A DNA stretch of 64,000 bases from Pseudoalteromonas lipolytica (GCF_900116435.1 NZ_FPAZ01000016.1:34613-98612); one strand, 5' to 3'. Positions 46,294 to 56,353 are shown, numbered from the stretch's first letter. Notes: generated from the letters alone by a model not told the origin. Made by a program: numbers and translations.

Positions 46294-46866
46294 TTAAAAC
46301 ATGTACTGAAAAGAGACCGATGCGACATCCATATCAGGGTCAATATCATCTTCAAGCTCATAACGCTCATACTCAAAACGTACTTGCATATTGGTAGTAA
46401 AAGCATACTCAATACCTGCGCCATAAAATACATCGCCGCCATCTGTATCTGCACTAATGCTGCCAAGATCACCTAAATCTTGTTCCACTTCGGCATCCCA
46501 TTCAAGCCACCCGCCTTTCGCATACACTGAAAAGCTCTCAGTAATGGGGGCAGCAAGCCTCGCTGCGAGGGAAATACCATCAAGCTCTACTTTTGAATCA
46601 ATGTCACTTGCTTCATCAAAGTTTTGATAGGCAAGCTCTAGGCTTAAGTACTTATTGAACTGTGTCCCTATGTAGCCTTTAAGCATTTGTGAATCATCAT
46701 CGAAATCGGTGTCGTTTTCACTGTCTTCAAATTGGAAAGAGTATTGACCATAACCAATACCAGTATAAATACGAGGAGAATCCATTTCGGAAGTATCTGC
46801 ATGGGCAGCATTATTAAAACCAAGTAGTGCTAAAGAAAGTGCAGAAATTGAAATTACTTTAATCAT
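46294..46866 (-). CDS. outer-membrane beta-barrel protein
   Basis: 190 aa. A signal peptide (MIKVISISALSLALLGFNNAAHA) precedes alternating amphipathic strands (YTGIGYGQYSFQF, LSLELAYQNFDEA, GISLAARLAAPI, FSVYAKGGWLEWDAE, GAGIEYAFTTNMQVRFEYER) and a C-terminal Phe (VSFQYMF), the outer-membrane assembly signal. This is the small 8-strand OmpA/OmpX-like porin type. The loops are rich in Asp/Glu. Single gene; function not known beyond the fold. Confidence 0.88.
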   Translation of the reverse strand: MIKVISISALSLALLGFNNAAHADTSEMDSPRIYTGIGYGQYSFQFEDSENDTDFDDDSQMLKGYIGTQFNKYLSLELAYQNFDEASDIDSKVELDGISLAARLAAPITESFSVYAKGGWLEWDAEVEQDLGDLGSISADTDGGDVFYGAGIEYAFTTNMQVRFEYERYELEDDIDPDMDVASVSFQYMF

Positions 46867-47073
46867 TTAATAGCTCCTTTAAAAAATAAATAAACGATGT
46901 ATTCATATCGCTCGTAGGAACTATTGCACTGAATATGCCAATATATTTTATACGCTTAAAGTATTGGTTTTAACACTGTTTTAGGCTTTTTTTGCGCAGT
47001 ATGATTAATCAGTGAGCAGCTGTTCAGTTTCATACGCGCAACAATTTCAATCAGCTATGTAGAAGTTACTTAA

Positions 47074-47538
47074 CTACGCTTTTTGCAGTAATGTTTCTGT
47101 TTCAATGGCAATCTCTTTCATTTTAATTGCGTAGTTTTCGATTTTCTTTTCTTCATCAGTTTCAGCTGTGTAGGTCGGTACCGCGATAGGGTAACCCGCT
47201 TCATCCATTGCTATGAAACTAATAACACAGTGATTTGTTTCGACTAAGTTTTGTGTTTTAGGGTCGCCGCAACGCACTTGAATAAAAATTTGCATACTTG
47301 TTTTACCGGTATGCGCAATACTGGCGTTAACTTCAACAATTTGTCCGACAAGAATAGGGCGCTGGAATTTAACGCCAGCAACAGACACGGTGACACAGTA
47401 GTGACCGCTCCAACCCGCTGCACAGGCATAGCCTGCTTGGTCTATCCATTTCATTACAACACCTCCGTGTACTTTACCTCCAAAGTTCACATCAGTAGGC
47501 TCAGCTAAAAAACGAAAAGTTACACTTGATGACGGCAT
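47074..47538 (-). CDS. acyl-CoA thioesterase, YciA/hotdog type
   Basis: 154 aa single hotdog domain: VNFGGKVHGGVVMKWIDQAG (catalytic Asp in the helix), VTVSVAGVKFQRPILVG and IEVNASI-like strand VEVNASIAHTGKTSM. It hydrolyses acyl-CoA thioesters in the cytoplasm; chain-length preference cannot be told. It lies 366 bp from the ETF-QO gene on the same strand, with a terminator between, so it is a separate unit. Confidence 0.88.
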   Translation of the reverse strand: MPSSSVTFRFLAEPTDVNFGGKVHGGVVMKWIDQAGYACAAGWSGHYCVTVSVAGVKFQRPILVGQIVEVNASIAHTGKTSMQIFIQVRCGDPKTQNLVETNHCVISFIAMDEAGYPIAVPTYTAETDEEKKIENYAIKMKEIAIETETLLQKA

Positions 47539-47845
47539 ATATCACTCACTATAAATTTAAACACGACTAAGGGTTTGCTTACCTTTCAAGGTTAAATTTG
47601 CAGCAGTCTGTGTGCGATTCAGTCAAGGCAGCGGCTATGGCGTGTGGTTATCTCCATGAATAGCCGATAACGCAGCATCGAAACCAAACAGGCGCTACCC
47701 TTTGAGTTATGCTTAGTGGCGCTTTACTCTTTGTTGCTCGGTTTTTACTTAGCTCACTAGGTTACAAACCACGTGCCGTGATTAAAGCGTCCCAAGTTTG
47801 AACAAATCTTAATCTGCAAAGGTAAACAGATCTTAAGCATAGACT
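47539..47845. other. gene-free stretch upstream of the thioesterase gene
   Basis: About 300 bases with no convincing reading frame, RNA gene or long repeat. It probably holds the thioesterase promoter near its left end. An 18 bp segment (47743-47760) is 16/18 identical to 51643-51660 in another gap; this may be chance or a remnant of a dispersed repeat. Confidence 0.4.
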
Positions 47846-47866
47846 AAAAAAGGGGCCGAAGCCCCT
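47846..47866 (-). terminator. intrinsic terminator after the ETF-QO gene
   Basis: On the minus strand AGGGGC (47866-47861) pairs with GCCCCT (47856-47851) around TTCG, followed by a T-run to 47846. Confidence 0.85.
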
Positions 47867-47904
47867 GAATTTAGGATAAATAGTAATTAAATGAGTAACG
47901 TGCG

Positions 47905-49551
47905 TTACATATTAGGGTAGTTTGGTCCACCCGCACCTTCAGGCGTGACCCAGCAAATGTTTTGACTTGGATCCTTAATATCGCAGGTTTTACAATGCAC
48001 GCAGTTTTGTGAATTGATCACAAACTCTTTTTGGCCTTCGATTTCTTGAACTTCATAAACCCCTGCAGGACAATAACGTTGTGCTGGTTCGTCAAACTTC
48101 ACTAAATTTACGTTAATTGGAATGCTGTTGTCTTTGAGCTTTAAGTGACAAGGCTGAGATTCTTCATGGTTCGTATTTGATAAAAACACCGACGATAATT
48201 TATCAAAGCTCAGTTTGCCATCGGGTTTGGGATAACTAATCTTTTCGGCTCTGCTTGCATCAACAAGTGTTGCATAGTCAGGTGTATTGTCTTCAAACTT
48301 GAAGGGAAGTTTCCCTGCAAAGATATTTTGGTCAAGTGTGTTGTATGCGCCACCCAAAAATTTACCTAACTTGTGCATAACCGGGCCAAAGTTGCGTGAT
48401 TGATACAGCTCTTTATAGGCCCAGCTTTGCTCAAATGCGGTTGCATATTCAGCTAAATCGCTATTTTCTTTGCCTTGAGCAAGCGCCTCAACAATCACAT
48501 CGGCAGCGACCATGCCTGATTTCATAGCCGTGTGATTACCTTTAATTTTAGCAAAATTCAGTGTGCCGGCATCACACCCGACAATTAAGCCACCAGGAAA
48601 ATGCATTTTTGGTAAAGAGTGCAGGCCGCCTTTTGCTATCGCACGAGCGCCATACGCAATACGTTCACCGCCCTCTAATACGTCTTTAAAGATTGGGTGA
48701 TGTTTCATGCGTTGAAATTCATCAAACGGACTCAGGTGCGGGTTTGAGTAATTAAGGTCGACAATTAAACCAACCACAACTTGGTTGTTCTCGCTGTGAT
48801 ACATAAACGCACCACCGCTTGTATCACCCGTTAGTGGCCAACCAGTACCATGAACCACAGTACCTTGTTTATGTTTGCTTTCGTCAACGTGCCAAATTTC
48901 TTTAAAGCCTAAGCCGTAGTGCTGGGGTGATGCATCTTTATCAAGGGCAAAATGATTAATAAGCTCTTTGCCTAAATGACCACGGCAACCTTCAGCAAAT
49001 ACTGTGTATTTTGCTCTTAATTCCATGCCCGGCATATAGCCGTCTTTTTCATTACCGTCTTTATCAAGACCCATATCGCCGGTAATAATCCCTTTCACGG
49101 TGTCATCTTCGATAATTAACGAGTGCGCACTAAATCCGGGGAAAATTTCTACCCCTAGATTTTCTGCTTGTTCAGCTAAAAATCGACATACATTGCCCAT
49201 CGAAACAATATAGTTGCCATCATTGTGGAACGTTTTGGGGCTCGCAAAGTGGGGGATGCTGGTGGCTTTTTCACTGTTATTAAACCAGTAAATGTCATCC
49301 TGAGTCACTTTTGTTGAAACAGGCGCTCCTAATGATTGCCAATCTGGGAGTAGCTCATCAAGTGCGCGTGTCTCGAATACCGCACCCGATAAAATATGCG
49401 CGCCCACCTCAGAGCCTTTTTCTACCACACAGATCATTAATTCTTGTTGTTTTTCTTGTGCTTGTTGTGCCAATCGAATAGCTGTTGATAAACCCGCTGG
49501 GCCTGCGCCTACGATAACAACATCAAATTCCATGGTTTCGCGTTCGACCAT
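47905..49551 (-). CDS. electron-transfer flavoprotein:ubiquinone oxidoreductase
   Basis: 548 aa membrane-associated flavoprotein that passes electrons from EtfAB to ubiquinone. The FAD-binding motif is VVIVGAGPAGLSTAIRLA; the C-terminal 4Fe-4S cluster motif is CVHCKTCDIKDPSQNICW with the ending GGPNYPNM. The ATG at 49551 has AGAGG 5 bases upstream. It is divergent from etfBA across a 194 bp region with two ACGT palindromes, so the whole electron route is probably controlled together. Confidence 0.96.
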   Translation of the reverse strand: MVERETMEFDVVIVGAGPAGLSTAIRLAQQAQEKQQELMICVVEKGSEVGAHILSGAVFETRALDELLPDWQSLGAPVSTKVTQDDIYWFNNSEKATSIPHFASPKTFHNDGNYIVSMGNVCRFLAEQAENLGVEIFPGFSAHSLIIEDDTVKGIITGDMGLDKDGNEKDGYMPGMELRAKYTVFAEGCRGHLGKELINHFALDKDASPQHYGLGFKEIWHVDESKHKQGTVVHGTGWPLTGDTSGGAFMYHSENNQVVVGLIVDLNYSNPHLSPFDEFQRMKHHPIFKDVLEGGERIAYGARAIAKGGLHSLPKMHFPGGLIVGCDAGTLNFAKIKGNHTAMKSGMVAADVIVEALAQGKENSDLAEYATAFEQSWAYKELYQSRNFGPVMHKLGKFLGGAYNTLDQNIFAGKLPFKFEDNTPDYATLVDASRAEKISYPKPDGKLSFDKLSSVFLSNTNHEESQPCHLKLKDNSIPINVNLVKFDEPAQRYCPAGVYEVQEIEGQKEFVINSQNCVHCKTCDIKDPSQNICWVTPEGAGGPNYPNM

Positions 49552-49649
49552 ATAAACCTCTTATCAGTGACGGACCTGCATTAAAAGAACCGTATTTCAT
49601 ACTTGCAAATGAAACGTTACAGGCTGTGAATACTTTAAGGTTATTTTAG

Positions 49650-49716
49650 GTTGACGTTTACGTCAACAGGAAGTAGTCTGAAATCATAAAATAAATAAGT
49701 TGACGTAGACGTCAGC
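49650..49716. promoter_or_regulatory. two LiuR-like palindromes between ETF-QO and etfBA
   Basis: GTTGACGTTTACGTCAAC (49650-49667) is a perfect inverted repeat about TT. GTTGACGTAGACGTCAGC (49699-49716) is the same with one arm mismatch. Their centres are 49 bp apart, in the divergent promoter region. A related palindrome lies before bkd. Regulation by a LiuR-type repressor is inferred. Confidence 0.65.
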
Positions 49717-49745
49717 TTTAAGAACACACAATTGATGGAGTCACG

Positions 49746-50495
49746 ATGAAAATCCTCGTTCCAATTAAAAGAGTAATTGACTATAACGTCAAAGCACGCG
49801 TTAAAGCAGATAAATCGGATGTTGATTTAGCTAATGTAAAAATGGCGATGAACCCGTTTTGTGAAATTGCAATTGAAGAAGCTATTCGTTTGAAAGAAGC
49901 AGGCACGGCAACAGAAGTTGTGGCTGTAACTATTGGTAATAAATCATCTCAAGAGCAATTACGTACAGCATTAGCACTGGGTGCAGATAAAGCGATTCAT
50001 ATCGAAACTGAAGAAAAACTAGAGTCGCTACACGTAGCGAAGCTATTAAGTAAGATTGTTGAGCAAGAGTCACCCGAGCTGGTTATTTTAGGCAAACAAT
50101 CGATTGATTCAGACAATAATCAAACAGGTCAAATGCTCGCTGCTTTAACAGGACGTGGCCAAGGTACTTTTGCCTCTAAAGTTGATGTGCAATCAGGTAC
50201 TGTGAATGTTACGCGTGAAGTAGATGGTGGTTTACAAACTGTCGCGCTTAAATTACCTGCCATTGTAACGACAGATTTACGCCTAAACGAGCCGCGTTAT
50301 GCATCGTTGCCAAATATTATGAAAGCAAAGCGCAAACCGTTAGAGGTCATTGCTGCAGATAGCTTAGGTGTTGACCTTGCTCCGCGCATTCAGCTTGTTG
50401 AAGTTAATGAACCTGAAAAACGTTCAGCCGGTATTATCGTTGAAGATGTTGCGACGTTGGTTAAAAAGTTAAAAACAGAAGCGAAGGTGATCTAA
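49746..50495 (+). CDS. etfB: electron-transfer flavoprotein beta subunit
   Basis: 249 aa subunit that binds AMP and docks acyl-CoA dehydrogenases. Family pattern: [59 protein letters not shown] (signature) and [19 protein letters not shown]. The ATG has a GGAG site (GATGGAGTC). The etfA ATG follows its stop directly. It works in beta-oxidation and branched-chain amino-acid catabolism with EtfA and ETF-QO. Confidence 0.97.
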   Translation: MKILVPIKRVIDYNVKARVKADKSDVDLANVKMAMNPFCEIAIEEAIRLKEAGTATEVVAVTIGNKSSQEQLRTALALGADKAIHIETEEKLESLHVAKLLSKIVEQESPELVILGKQSIDSDNNQTGQMLAALTGRGQGTFASKVDVQSGTVNVTREVDGGLQTVALKLPAIVTTDLRLNEPRYASLPNIMKAKRKPLEVIAADSLGVDLAPRIQLVEVNEPEKRSAGIIVEDVATLVKKLKTEAKVI

Positions 50496-51422
50496 ATGAA
50501 AACATTAGTGATAGCTGAACACGACAACGGTGTTCTAAAGCCTGAAACACATAAAACAATGACCGCTGCTGTTAAATTAGGTTTTGACGTTGATTTATTA
50601 TTAGCTGGTGAAAATCTAGCGGCTATGAGCGAAAAGGCAGCGTCGATCGCCGGTGTTAGCAATTTACTCGTTGCTGACGATACAGCATACGCTCACCAAT
50701 TAGCTGAGAATGTGGCTGATCTTGTTTTATCTCTTAGTGACAATTATTCACACATTGTGGCAAGTGCTACGACAACGGGCAAAAACTTTATGCCACGTGT
50801 TGCGGCCTTATTAGATGTTGCGCAAATCTCAGAAATTATTGATGTGATTGATGCTGACACGTTCAAGCGTCCAATTTATGCGGGTAATGCAATTGCAACC
50901 GTTAAATCACTCGATACTAAAAAAGTAATCACTGTACGTGCAAGCAGCTTTGATGTGGCCGCTGAACAAGCCCCTGTTTCTGTCTCAGCGATTGATAGTA
51001 AAGGGTCTTCGGGCTTAAGCGAGTTTGTATCACAAGAACAAACTGAATCAGAGCGTCCTGAGCTCACGGCAGCACCGGTGGTTATTTCGGGTGGCCGAGG
51101 TATGCAAAATGGTGAAAATTTCGCGTTATTAAACGGTATCGCTGACAAACTAGGTGCGGCAATTGGCGCGTCTCGTGCTGCAGTTGACGCGGGCTTTGTG
51201 CCAAATGATATGCAAGTAGGTCAAACGGGTAAAATTGTTGCCCCTGATTTATACATTGCAGTAGGTATCAGTGGGGCCATTCAGCATTTGGCGGGTATGA
51301 AAGACTCAAAAGTCATTGTTGCAATAAATAAAGACCCTGACGCACCTATTTTCCAAGTGGCTGATTATGGTTTAGTTGCTGACTTATTTGATGTATTACC
51401 CGAGCTTGAAAACGCACTGTAA
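50496..51422 (+). CDS. etfA: electron-transfer flavoprotein alpha subunit
   Basis: 308 aa FAD-binding subunit. The C-terminal FAD domain shows [53 protein letters not shown] and [20 protein letters not shown]. It begins right after the etfB stop with no spacer, so translation is coupled. The FAD of EtfA takes electrons from acyl-CoA dehydrogenases and gives them to ETF-QO. Confidence 0.97.
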   Translation: MKTLVIAEHDNGVLKPETHKTMTAAVKLGFDVDLLLAGENLAAMSEKAASIAGVSNLLVADDTAYAHQLAENVADLVLSLSDNYSHIVASATTTGKNFMPRVAALLDVAQISEIIDVIDADTFKRPIYAGNAIATVKSLDTKKVITVRASSFDVAAEQAPVSVSAIDSKGSSGLSEFVSQEQTESERPELTAAPVVISGGRGMQNGENFALLNGIADKLGAAIGASRAAVDAGFVPNDMQVGQTGKIVAPDLYIAVGISGAIQHLAGMKDSKVIVAINKDPDAPIFQVADYGLVADLFDVLPELENAL

Positions 51423-51443
51423 TACATAACGATTCTGGTTGTT

Positions 51444-51479
51444 AAAAGCTGTTCACCTTCTAGGTGCGCAGCTTTTTTT
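51444..51479 (+). terminator. intrinsic terminator after etfA
   Basis: AAAAGCTG (51444-51451) and CAGCTTTTTTT (51469-51479) form the base, with ACCT/AGGT forming an upper stem across a 3x3 internal loop. A T7 run follows the stem. Confidence 0.78.
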
Positions 51480-51740
51480 ATACTCGTTTCTGTCTGAATA
51501 CGAGTAAGGGCGTTATAAATGTAACTAACGCGCGACTTTTCTTTATCGAAAATCGGCATGTTACATAAACTTGCTTTGGGACTTTATTTGCTCTGATTAG
51601 CTTTACCGGCTTTAACTGTTCCTTAGTACGGTTTAGACGAACTTTTACTGAGCTCAATAGACTGTTTTATTCGCCTACAAGTTTATGCGCCTTCAAGTTG
51701 TTTTTTAGACATAAGAGGTCTTCTATTGGTTACACCTCTA
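51480..51740. other. gene-free stretch between etfA and the PstS-like gene
   Basis: About 260 bases without a supported gene; the genes on both sides end here (convergent). I see no clear hairpin with a T-run for the PstS-like gene and no known RNA. Confidence 0.4.
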
Positions 51741-52670
51741 TTAATTCACTGCTAAATACCCTTGGTTGCTCATTTTGGCTTGGACTTGTGGAGACTTTAA
51801 GAGCATTACTAGCTTTTCGCCAATCAGCTTAGAGCGGGGCGATTGGGTATTAACTATCAGAATTAACGGTCTTACAAATTCATAATCGCCATTTTCTATC
51901 GTTTCTTTGGAAGGTTTAACGTTATTAATTGATAACAGTGTTACTTTATTAATGCGTCTATCGTCTTCGAGTTTACTTATTGCACCGTAAGAGTCGTAGG
52001 CAATCGCGTTTGGAATCCGTTGAACAATGCCCAGCGCTTGGTTGAAATGGTCATATAGGCTCACTCGCTGGTTAGAAAACAAGCCTCTGTTGCCTGCATT
52101 TTTTAATCTTATGTAGTTTGTATCGGGGTCTTTAATGTAATCAAGTTCGAGAAACTCTAAAAACACATCAAAACTGCCGTGATGAGTCCCTTTACTAAAA
52201 AGTAGGATCTCATCATTTTTGTTACTTAATTTTGGTGTTTTTGATGACAGGCTAGACCACGTGTTTATTTTACCTTGGTAGATGTTTCTAAGCTCATTAC
52301 TGGTCAGGTTGTCGATATTCAAAGAACTATTGATGAAAAAAGCAAGCGCATCTTGTGCAATCACAATTTGCTTTAAATAAGGCCACTTCTCTTGTTCAAT
52401 CTTTGTGAGGTATCGTGAACTGCTGCCAACATCAATCACATTGTCGGCAATGGCTTTTATGCCTTTATCACTGCCCATGGGTCTAATTTGTATTGAGTTG
52501 CCAAAGCCATTGCGTAACTCGTCCTTAATTTCTACAAGCAGCTCTGTCACGGTCGTTGATCCTGCGATTAAAATCGGTTTCGCATTAACGGGTTCTTCAA
52601 GGGCAACCAAGCGGGGCGATAAGGTAAAAATAGCGGTGAGGGTTAATATCTTAAGAGAGTGTATGAGCAT
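51741..52670 (-). CDS. PstS-like periplasmic substrate-binding protein
   Basis: 309 aa with a signal peptide (LKILTLTAIFTLSPRLVA) and a PBP-like fold: IAGSTTVTELLVEI (first phosphate-contact loop), RPMGSDKGIKAIADNVIDVG, IAQDALAFFIN, ELRNIYQGKINTW, and the late segment QRIPNAIAYDSYG. The pattern resembles phosphate-binding PstS, but SSSRYLTKIE differs from the classic loop and no pst transporter genes are near, so it may be a stand-alone phosphate or anion sensor. Single gene. Confidence 0.78.
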   Translation of the reverse strand: MLIHSLKILTLTAIFTLSPRLVALEEPVNAKPILIAGSTTVTELLVEIKDELRNGFGNSIQIRPMGSDKGIKAIADNVIDVGSSSRYLTKIEQEKWPYLKQIVIAQDALAFFINSSLNIDNLTSNELRNIYQGKINTWSSLSSKTPKLSNKNDEILLFSKGTHHGSFDVFLEFLELDYIKDPDTNYIRLKNAGNRGLFSNQRVSLYDHFNQALGIVQRIPNAIAYDSYGAISKLEDDRRINKVTLLSINNVKPSKETIENGDYEFVRPLILIVNTQSPRSKLIGEKLVMLLKSPQVQAKMSNQGYLAVN

Positions 52671-52783
52671 GTTTGATAATAGCCCCTTTATAAATCACTA
52701 ACGTTGACTATAGAGTATAGATTGGCTTTTGTAATCATTATGCTGGTGATTTAATTGAGAAGGCTGCGTATTTATAGGTATAA

Positions 52784-52809
52784 AAAAACCAGCCAATTGG
52801 CTGGTTTTT
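52784..52809. terminator. terminator after asnS
   Basis: A 26 nt perfect palindrome (arms 52784-52796 and 52797-52809) with core CCAGCC/GGCTGG, A-run on the left and T5 on the right; serves asnS on the minus strand. Confidence 0.85.
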
Positions 52810-52830
52810 AACACTAACATTTAAGCTTGC

Positions 52831-54228
52831 TTAGTAAGTCGCGCTGCCTTTAGTACGTGGGAATGCAATAACGTCACGTACGTTACCCATACCCGTTACA
52901 TAAGCGACTAAACGCTCAAAGCCTAGGCCAAAACCAGAATGTGGTACTGTGCCGTATTTACGTAGGTCACGATACCAGCTGTAGTCTTCTTTATCTAAGC
53001 CCATTTCTTCTAAGCGTTGGTCAAGTACGTCTAAACGTTCTTCACGCTGTGAACCACCAATGATTTCGCCGATACCAGGCGCAACAACATCCATTGCTGC
53101 TACTGTTTTGCCATCTTCGTTTTGACGCATGTAGAAGGCTTTAATATCGCGTGGGTAGTTTTTAATAACAACAGGCGCATTAAAATGTTCTTCTGCTAAG
53201 TAACGCTCGTGCTCAGATTGTAAATCTACACCCCACTCAACAGGGAATTCAAACTGTTTACCACAGGCTTTTAAAATTTCGATAGCGTCAGTGTAATCAA
53301 CTTGTGCAAAGTCTTTGGTTACAAACTCTTCTAAACGTGAAATGGCCGTTTTCTCAACACGTTGTGCGAAAAACTCCATGTCGTCACGGCGCTCAGTTAA
53401 TACGGCATTAAAGACATACTTAAGCATATTTTCAGCAAGTTTTGCGATGTCTTCTAAATCAGCAAACGCAACTTCAGGTTCTACCATCCAAAATTCGGCT
53501 AAGTGACGCGATGTGTTTGAGTTCTCAGCACGGAAAGTAGGGCCAAAGGTATAGATTTTAGACATAGCAGACGCATACGTCTCACCGTTCAACTGACCAG
53601 ATACAGTTAAGAATGCTTCTTTACCAAAGAAGTCTTCACTGTAATCGATATCGCCTTTATCTGTGCGTGGTAGATTTTGCATATCAAGTGTTGATACACG
53701 GAACATTTCACCGGCACCTTCACAGTCACTTGCTGTAATGATAGGCGTACTGATCCAGTAAAAACCTTGCTCATGATAAAAACGGTGAATAGCTTGTGCT
53801 AAACAGTTACGAACACGTGTTACTGCACCCATAATGTTAGTGCGTGGGCGTAGGTGCGCATGCTCGCGAAGGTATTCAATACTATGACGTTTAGCTGACA
53901 TAGGGTAGGTGTCTGGGTTTTCTACCCAGCCTAATACTTCAACCGTGTTTGCTTGAATTTCAAACGACTGACCTTGGCCAGCAGATTGCACAAGCACACC
54001 TGTTACAGAAACAGAACAACCCGCCGTTAAACGTGTAACTTCATCATAATTATTAAGTGAATTAGGTACTACCGCTTGAATAGGATCAAAACACGAACCG
54101 TCATGAACGGCTAAAAATGAAATTCCTGCTTTTGAATCGCGGCGTGTACGGATCCAGCCTTTTACTGTTACTTGGCTGTCTACCGCAACCTTGCCTTTTA
54201 ATAGCTCTGAAATCGCTAAATGGCTCAT
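52831..54228 (-). CDS. asnS: asparaginyl-tRNA synthetase
   Basis: 465 aa class II synthetase (E. coli 466) that charges tRNA-Asn. The N-terminal OB-fold anticodon domain ([20 protein letters not shown]) is followed by the catalytic domain with motif 2 ([19 protein letters not shown]) and motif 3 ([15 protein letters not shown]). I start it at the ATG at 54228, 5 bases after GGAG; the GTG two codons earlier overlaps the ribosome site. The ending [12 protein letters not shown] is typical of AsnRS and separates it from AspRS. Confidence 0.97.
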   Translation of the reverse strand: MSHLAISELLKGKVAVDSQVTVKGWIRTRRDSKAGISFLAVHDGSCFDPIQAVVPNSLNNYDEVTRLTAGCSVSVTGVLVQSAGQGQSFEIQANTVEVLGWVENPDTYPMSAKRHSIEYLREHAHLRPRTNIMGAVTRVRNCLAQAIHRFYHEQGFYWISTPIITASDCEGAGEMFRVSTLDMQNLPRTDKGDIDYSEDFFGKEAFLTVSGQLNGETYASAMSKIYTFGPTFRAENSNTSRHLAEFWMVEPEVAFADLEDIAKLAENMLKYVFNAVLTERRDDMEFFAQRVEKTAISRLEEFVTKDFAQVDYTDAIEILKACGKQFEFPVEWGVDLQSEHERYLAEEHFNAPVVIKNYPRDIKAFYMRQNEDGKTVAAMDVVAPGIGEIIGGSQREERLDVLDQRLEEMGLDKEDYSWYRDLRKYGTVPHSGFGLGFERLVAYVTGMGNVRDVIAFPRTKGSATY

Positions 54229-54500
54229 CTTCACTCCAATGATATAAGTTGCCTAATATTATAATGCTGTGCATTGCACTTGAATCGACTATCTTACCTT
54301 CGTAAATCAAATAAAAAAACTATTCCGGCACACTCTTTAGAAGTTTTTCTTCAATTGGATAAAATAGCATCAATATTTTGCGTTAAAATGACGATTATTT
54401 AAATTCTCGCTGCGCTAATTGGTTATTTTGTGGCATTATTATCAATCCTAAACAAGAAATCGTTTCTTATTGTTTTTAACTTATTTGTATTACAGGTGCT

Positions 54501-54935
54501 ATGAAACAAGTTTTTATTCTTCGCGGCTTACCCGGCTCAGGTAAATCATATTATGCGCAAAGCCTTGCCGATGAATTGGTGGCTGGTAATGAAAGTGATT
54601 ATGTTGTGTGCGCAACCGATGATTATTTTTATAACAGCGAAGGTGTCTATCAATTCGATAAATTTAAGCTCCCTGAATATCATAATTTAAACTTAGCGCG
54701 ATTTATTAATGCCTTAGCTGAAGAAATCCCCTTGGTGATTGTAGATAACACCAATATAAAAAAATGGGAATTTATTGCCTATGCACAAGCTGCTACGGCG
54801 TTAGGTTATCAGGTTAAAGAAGTGATTGTAGGTGAAATCAAAGACAAGTCACTTCAGCATTTATATGCTAAACGCTGTGAGCACAAAGTGCCGCTAAGAA
54901 TGATAAGCAAAATGGCTTACATGTTTGAATGGTAA
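54501..54935 (+). CDS. P-loop kinase-like ATPase (AAA_33 type)
   Basis: 144 aa. The Walker A motif is at the N-terminus (FILRGLPGSGKSYYAQ). CATDDYFYNSEGVYQFD and HNLNLARFINAL follow the pattern of NEDD4-binding-protein-2-like/polynucleotide-kinase-like ATPases, and VIVDNTNIKKWEF is the Walker B-like segment. Substrate unknown; kinase activity on a nucleic acid or small molecule is possible. It is a single gene convergent with bioA, with a shared terminator. Confidence 0.8.
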   Translation: MKQVFILRGLPGSGKSYYAQSLADELVAGNESDYVVCATDDYFYNSEGVYQFDKFKLPEYHNLNLARFINALAEEIPLVIVDNTNIKKWEFIAYAQAATALGYQVKEVIVGEIKDKSLQHLYAKRCEHKVPLRMISKMAYMFEW

Positions 54936-54959
54936 AAGGAAGCATACGCTTCCTTTTTT
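54934..54959. terminator. bidirectional terminator between the P-loop gene and bioA
   Basis: AAAAGGAAGC (54934-54943) pairs with GCTTCCTTTT (54948-54957) around ATAC, T6 following; the left arm overlaps the stop codon of the P-loop gene. Confidence 0.87.
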
Positions 54960-54963
54960 GTGT

Positions 54964-56256
54964 CTAGAACATATTTTGGCTAATGGCGTCATCAATTGCG
55001 CCACACAATTTTTCTAAGCAAGTTTCGCTGCTAATGTACGGTGGCATTAAGTAAATAAGTTTTCCAAATGGGCGGATCCAAACCCCTTTTTCTACAAAAA
55101 ACTGTTGTATTTTAGCCACATCAACACGGCGGTTTAGCTCTACCACACCAATTGCACCAAGTGTTCGTACATCCACCACATTGGCATGTTGCTTACATTT
55201 GCTTAGCTGCTCAGTAAGCACCTCATTAATATGCACAATTTGCTCTTGCCAAGGCTGCTCTAGTAATAAATCAATACTTGCACAGGCAGTTTCACAAGCC
55301 AGAGGATTCCCCATAAATGTGGGGCCATGCATAAGTACACCGGCTTCGCCTTCACTTATGCCAACGGCCACCTTTGATGTCGTTAATGTGGCTGATAACG
55401 TCATCATCCCTCCGGTGAGTGCTTTACCAATACACATGATATCGGGCTCAATGTCGGCATGTTCAACGGCAAAAAGTTTGCCAGTACGGCCAAACCCAGT
55501 GGCAATTTCATCACATATAAGCAGTACATTGTACTTATCGCAAAGTGCTCTTATATGGCGAAGATACTCAGGGTGGTAAAAGTTCATCCCCCCTGCGTTT
55601 TGTACTATAGGTTCAATAATAAAAGCGGCGACGTCTTGATGATGCTCTTTAAAGTAAACCTCGAGTGTTTCTGCTTCATGTATATCAAAGGTTTCATTAA
55701 AGCGGGAGACGGGGGCGGGTACAAACACATGCTCAGGGAGAAACCCAGAGTACATACTGTGCATAGAGTTAACCGGATCGCATACGCTCATTGCCGCGAA
55801 GGTATCACCATGATACCCCTTAAGCGGGGTCATTAATTTTTGTTTGGTTTTAATACCTTGGCTTAACCAATACTGCAATGCCATTTTGATAGCCACTTCG
55901 ACACTTACAGAGCCGCTGTCTGCTAAAAACACTTTATTTAATGTTGATGGTGTGATCTCAACGAGCTTTTTGGCAAGTTCAACCGCAGGTTTATGGGTTA
56001 AACCACCAAACATAACATGGCTCATTTTACCTAACTGTTTGGTAATGGCTTCGTTTAGTACAGGATGACAATAACCGTGAATCGCACTCCACCACGATGC
56101 CATACCGTCAATGAGTGCTTCGCCTGTTTCTAAAAAAATGCGGTTCGCTTTTGCGTGGCTTACAGGGTAAACGGGAAGCGGGGTGGTCATGGACGTATAA
56201 GGGTGCCAAATATGTTCACGATCAAAATCTAAATCAATTGTTTGTTTATTGTGCAT
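54964..56256 (-). CDS. bioA: adenosylmethionine-8-amino-7-oxononanoate aminotransferase
   Basis: PLP enzyme making 7,8-diaminopelargonate from KAPA, with S-adenosylmethionine as amino donor. 430 aa. HIWHPYTSM at the N-terminus, GMASWWSAIHGYCHP, GYHGDTFAAMSVCDP, the PLP-binding LLICDEIATGFGRTG and the Schiff-base lysine K278 in IGKALTGGMM match BioA. It is divergent from bioBFCD across a 97 bp promoter region, the classical biotin locus arrangement. Confidence 0.96.
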   Translation of the reverse strand: MHNKQTIDLDFDREHIWHPYTSMTTPLPVYPVSHAKANRIFLETGEALIDGMASWWSAIHGYCHPVLNEAITKQLGKMSHVMFGGLTHKPAVELAKKLVEITPSTLNKVFLADSGSVSVEVAIKMALQYWLSQGIKTKQKLMTPLKGYHGDTFAAMSVCDPVNSMHSMYSGFLPEHVFVPAPVSRFNETFDIHEAETLEVYFKEHHQDVAAFIIEPIVQNAGGMNFYHPEYLRHIRALCDKYNVLLICDEIATGFGRTGKLFAVEHADIEPDIMCIGKALTGGMMTLSATLTTSKVAVGISEGEAGVLMHGPTFMGNPLACETACASIDLLLEQPWQEQIVHINEVLTEQLSKCKQHANVVDVRTLGAIGVVELNRRVDVAKIQQFFVEKGVWIRPFGKLIYLMPPYISSETCLEKLCGAIDDAISQNMF

Positions 56257-56283
56257 ATGTAAACTTTGCTCTGCTTGGTTTCG

Positions 56284-56311
56284 TTGACAATGTTACGTCA
56301 AGACGTAGACT
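56284..56311 (+). promoter_or_regulatory. likely bioB promoter in the bioA/bioB divergent region
   Basis: TTGACA (56284-56289), 16 bp, TAGACT (56306-56311), 43 bp before the bioB ATG. The sequence around it carries ACGTC-AA-GACGT. The BirA operator expected here (TTGTAAACC-N15/16-GGTTTACAA) is not clearly present. Confidence 0.5.
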
Positions 56312-56353
56312 AAGCCAATCAGACCGTCCTAATAAATTTAAAAAGAGAAGATT

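Noticed and set aside
47743..51660. 18 bp segments at 47743-47760 and 51643-51660 that agree at 16 positions, both in gene-free gaps
   Set aside because: Too short to exceed chance in 64 kb without a search; the surrounding sequence does not align further by eye.
56257..56290. Possible BirA operator before bioA/bioB
   Set aside because: Half-sites are partial and the spacing (11 bp) does not fit the known 15-16 bp.
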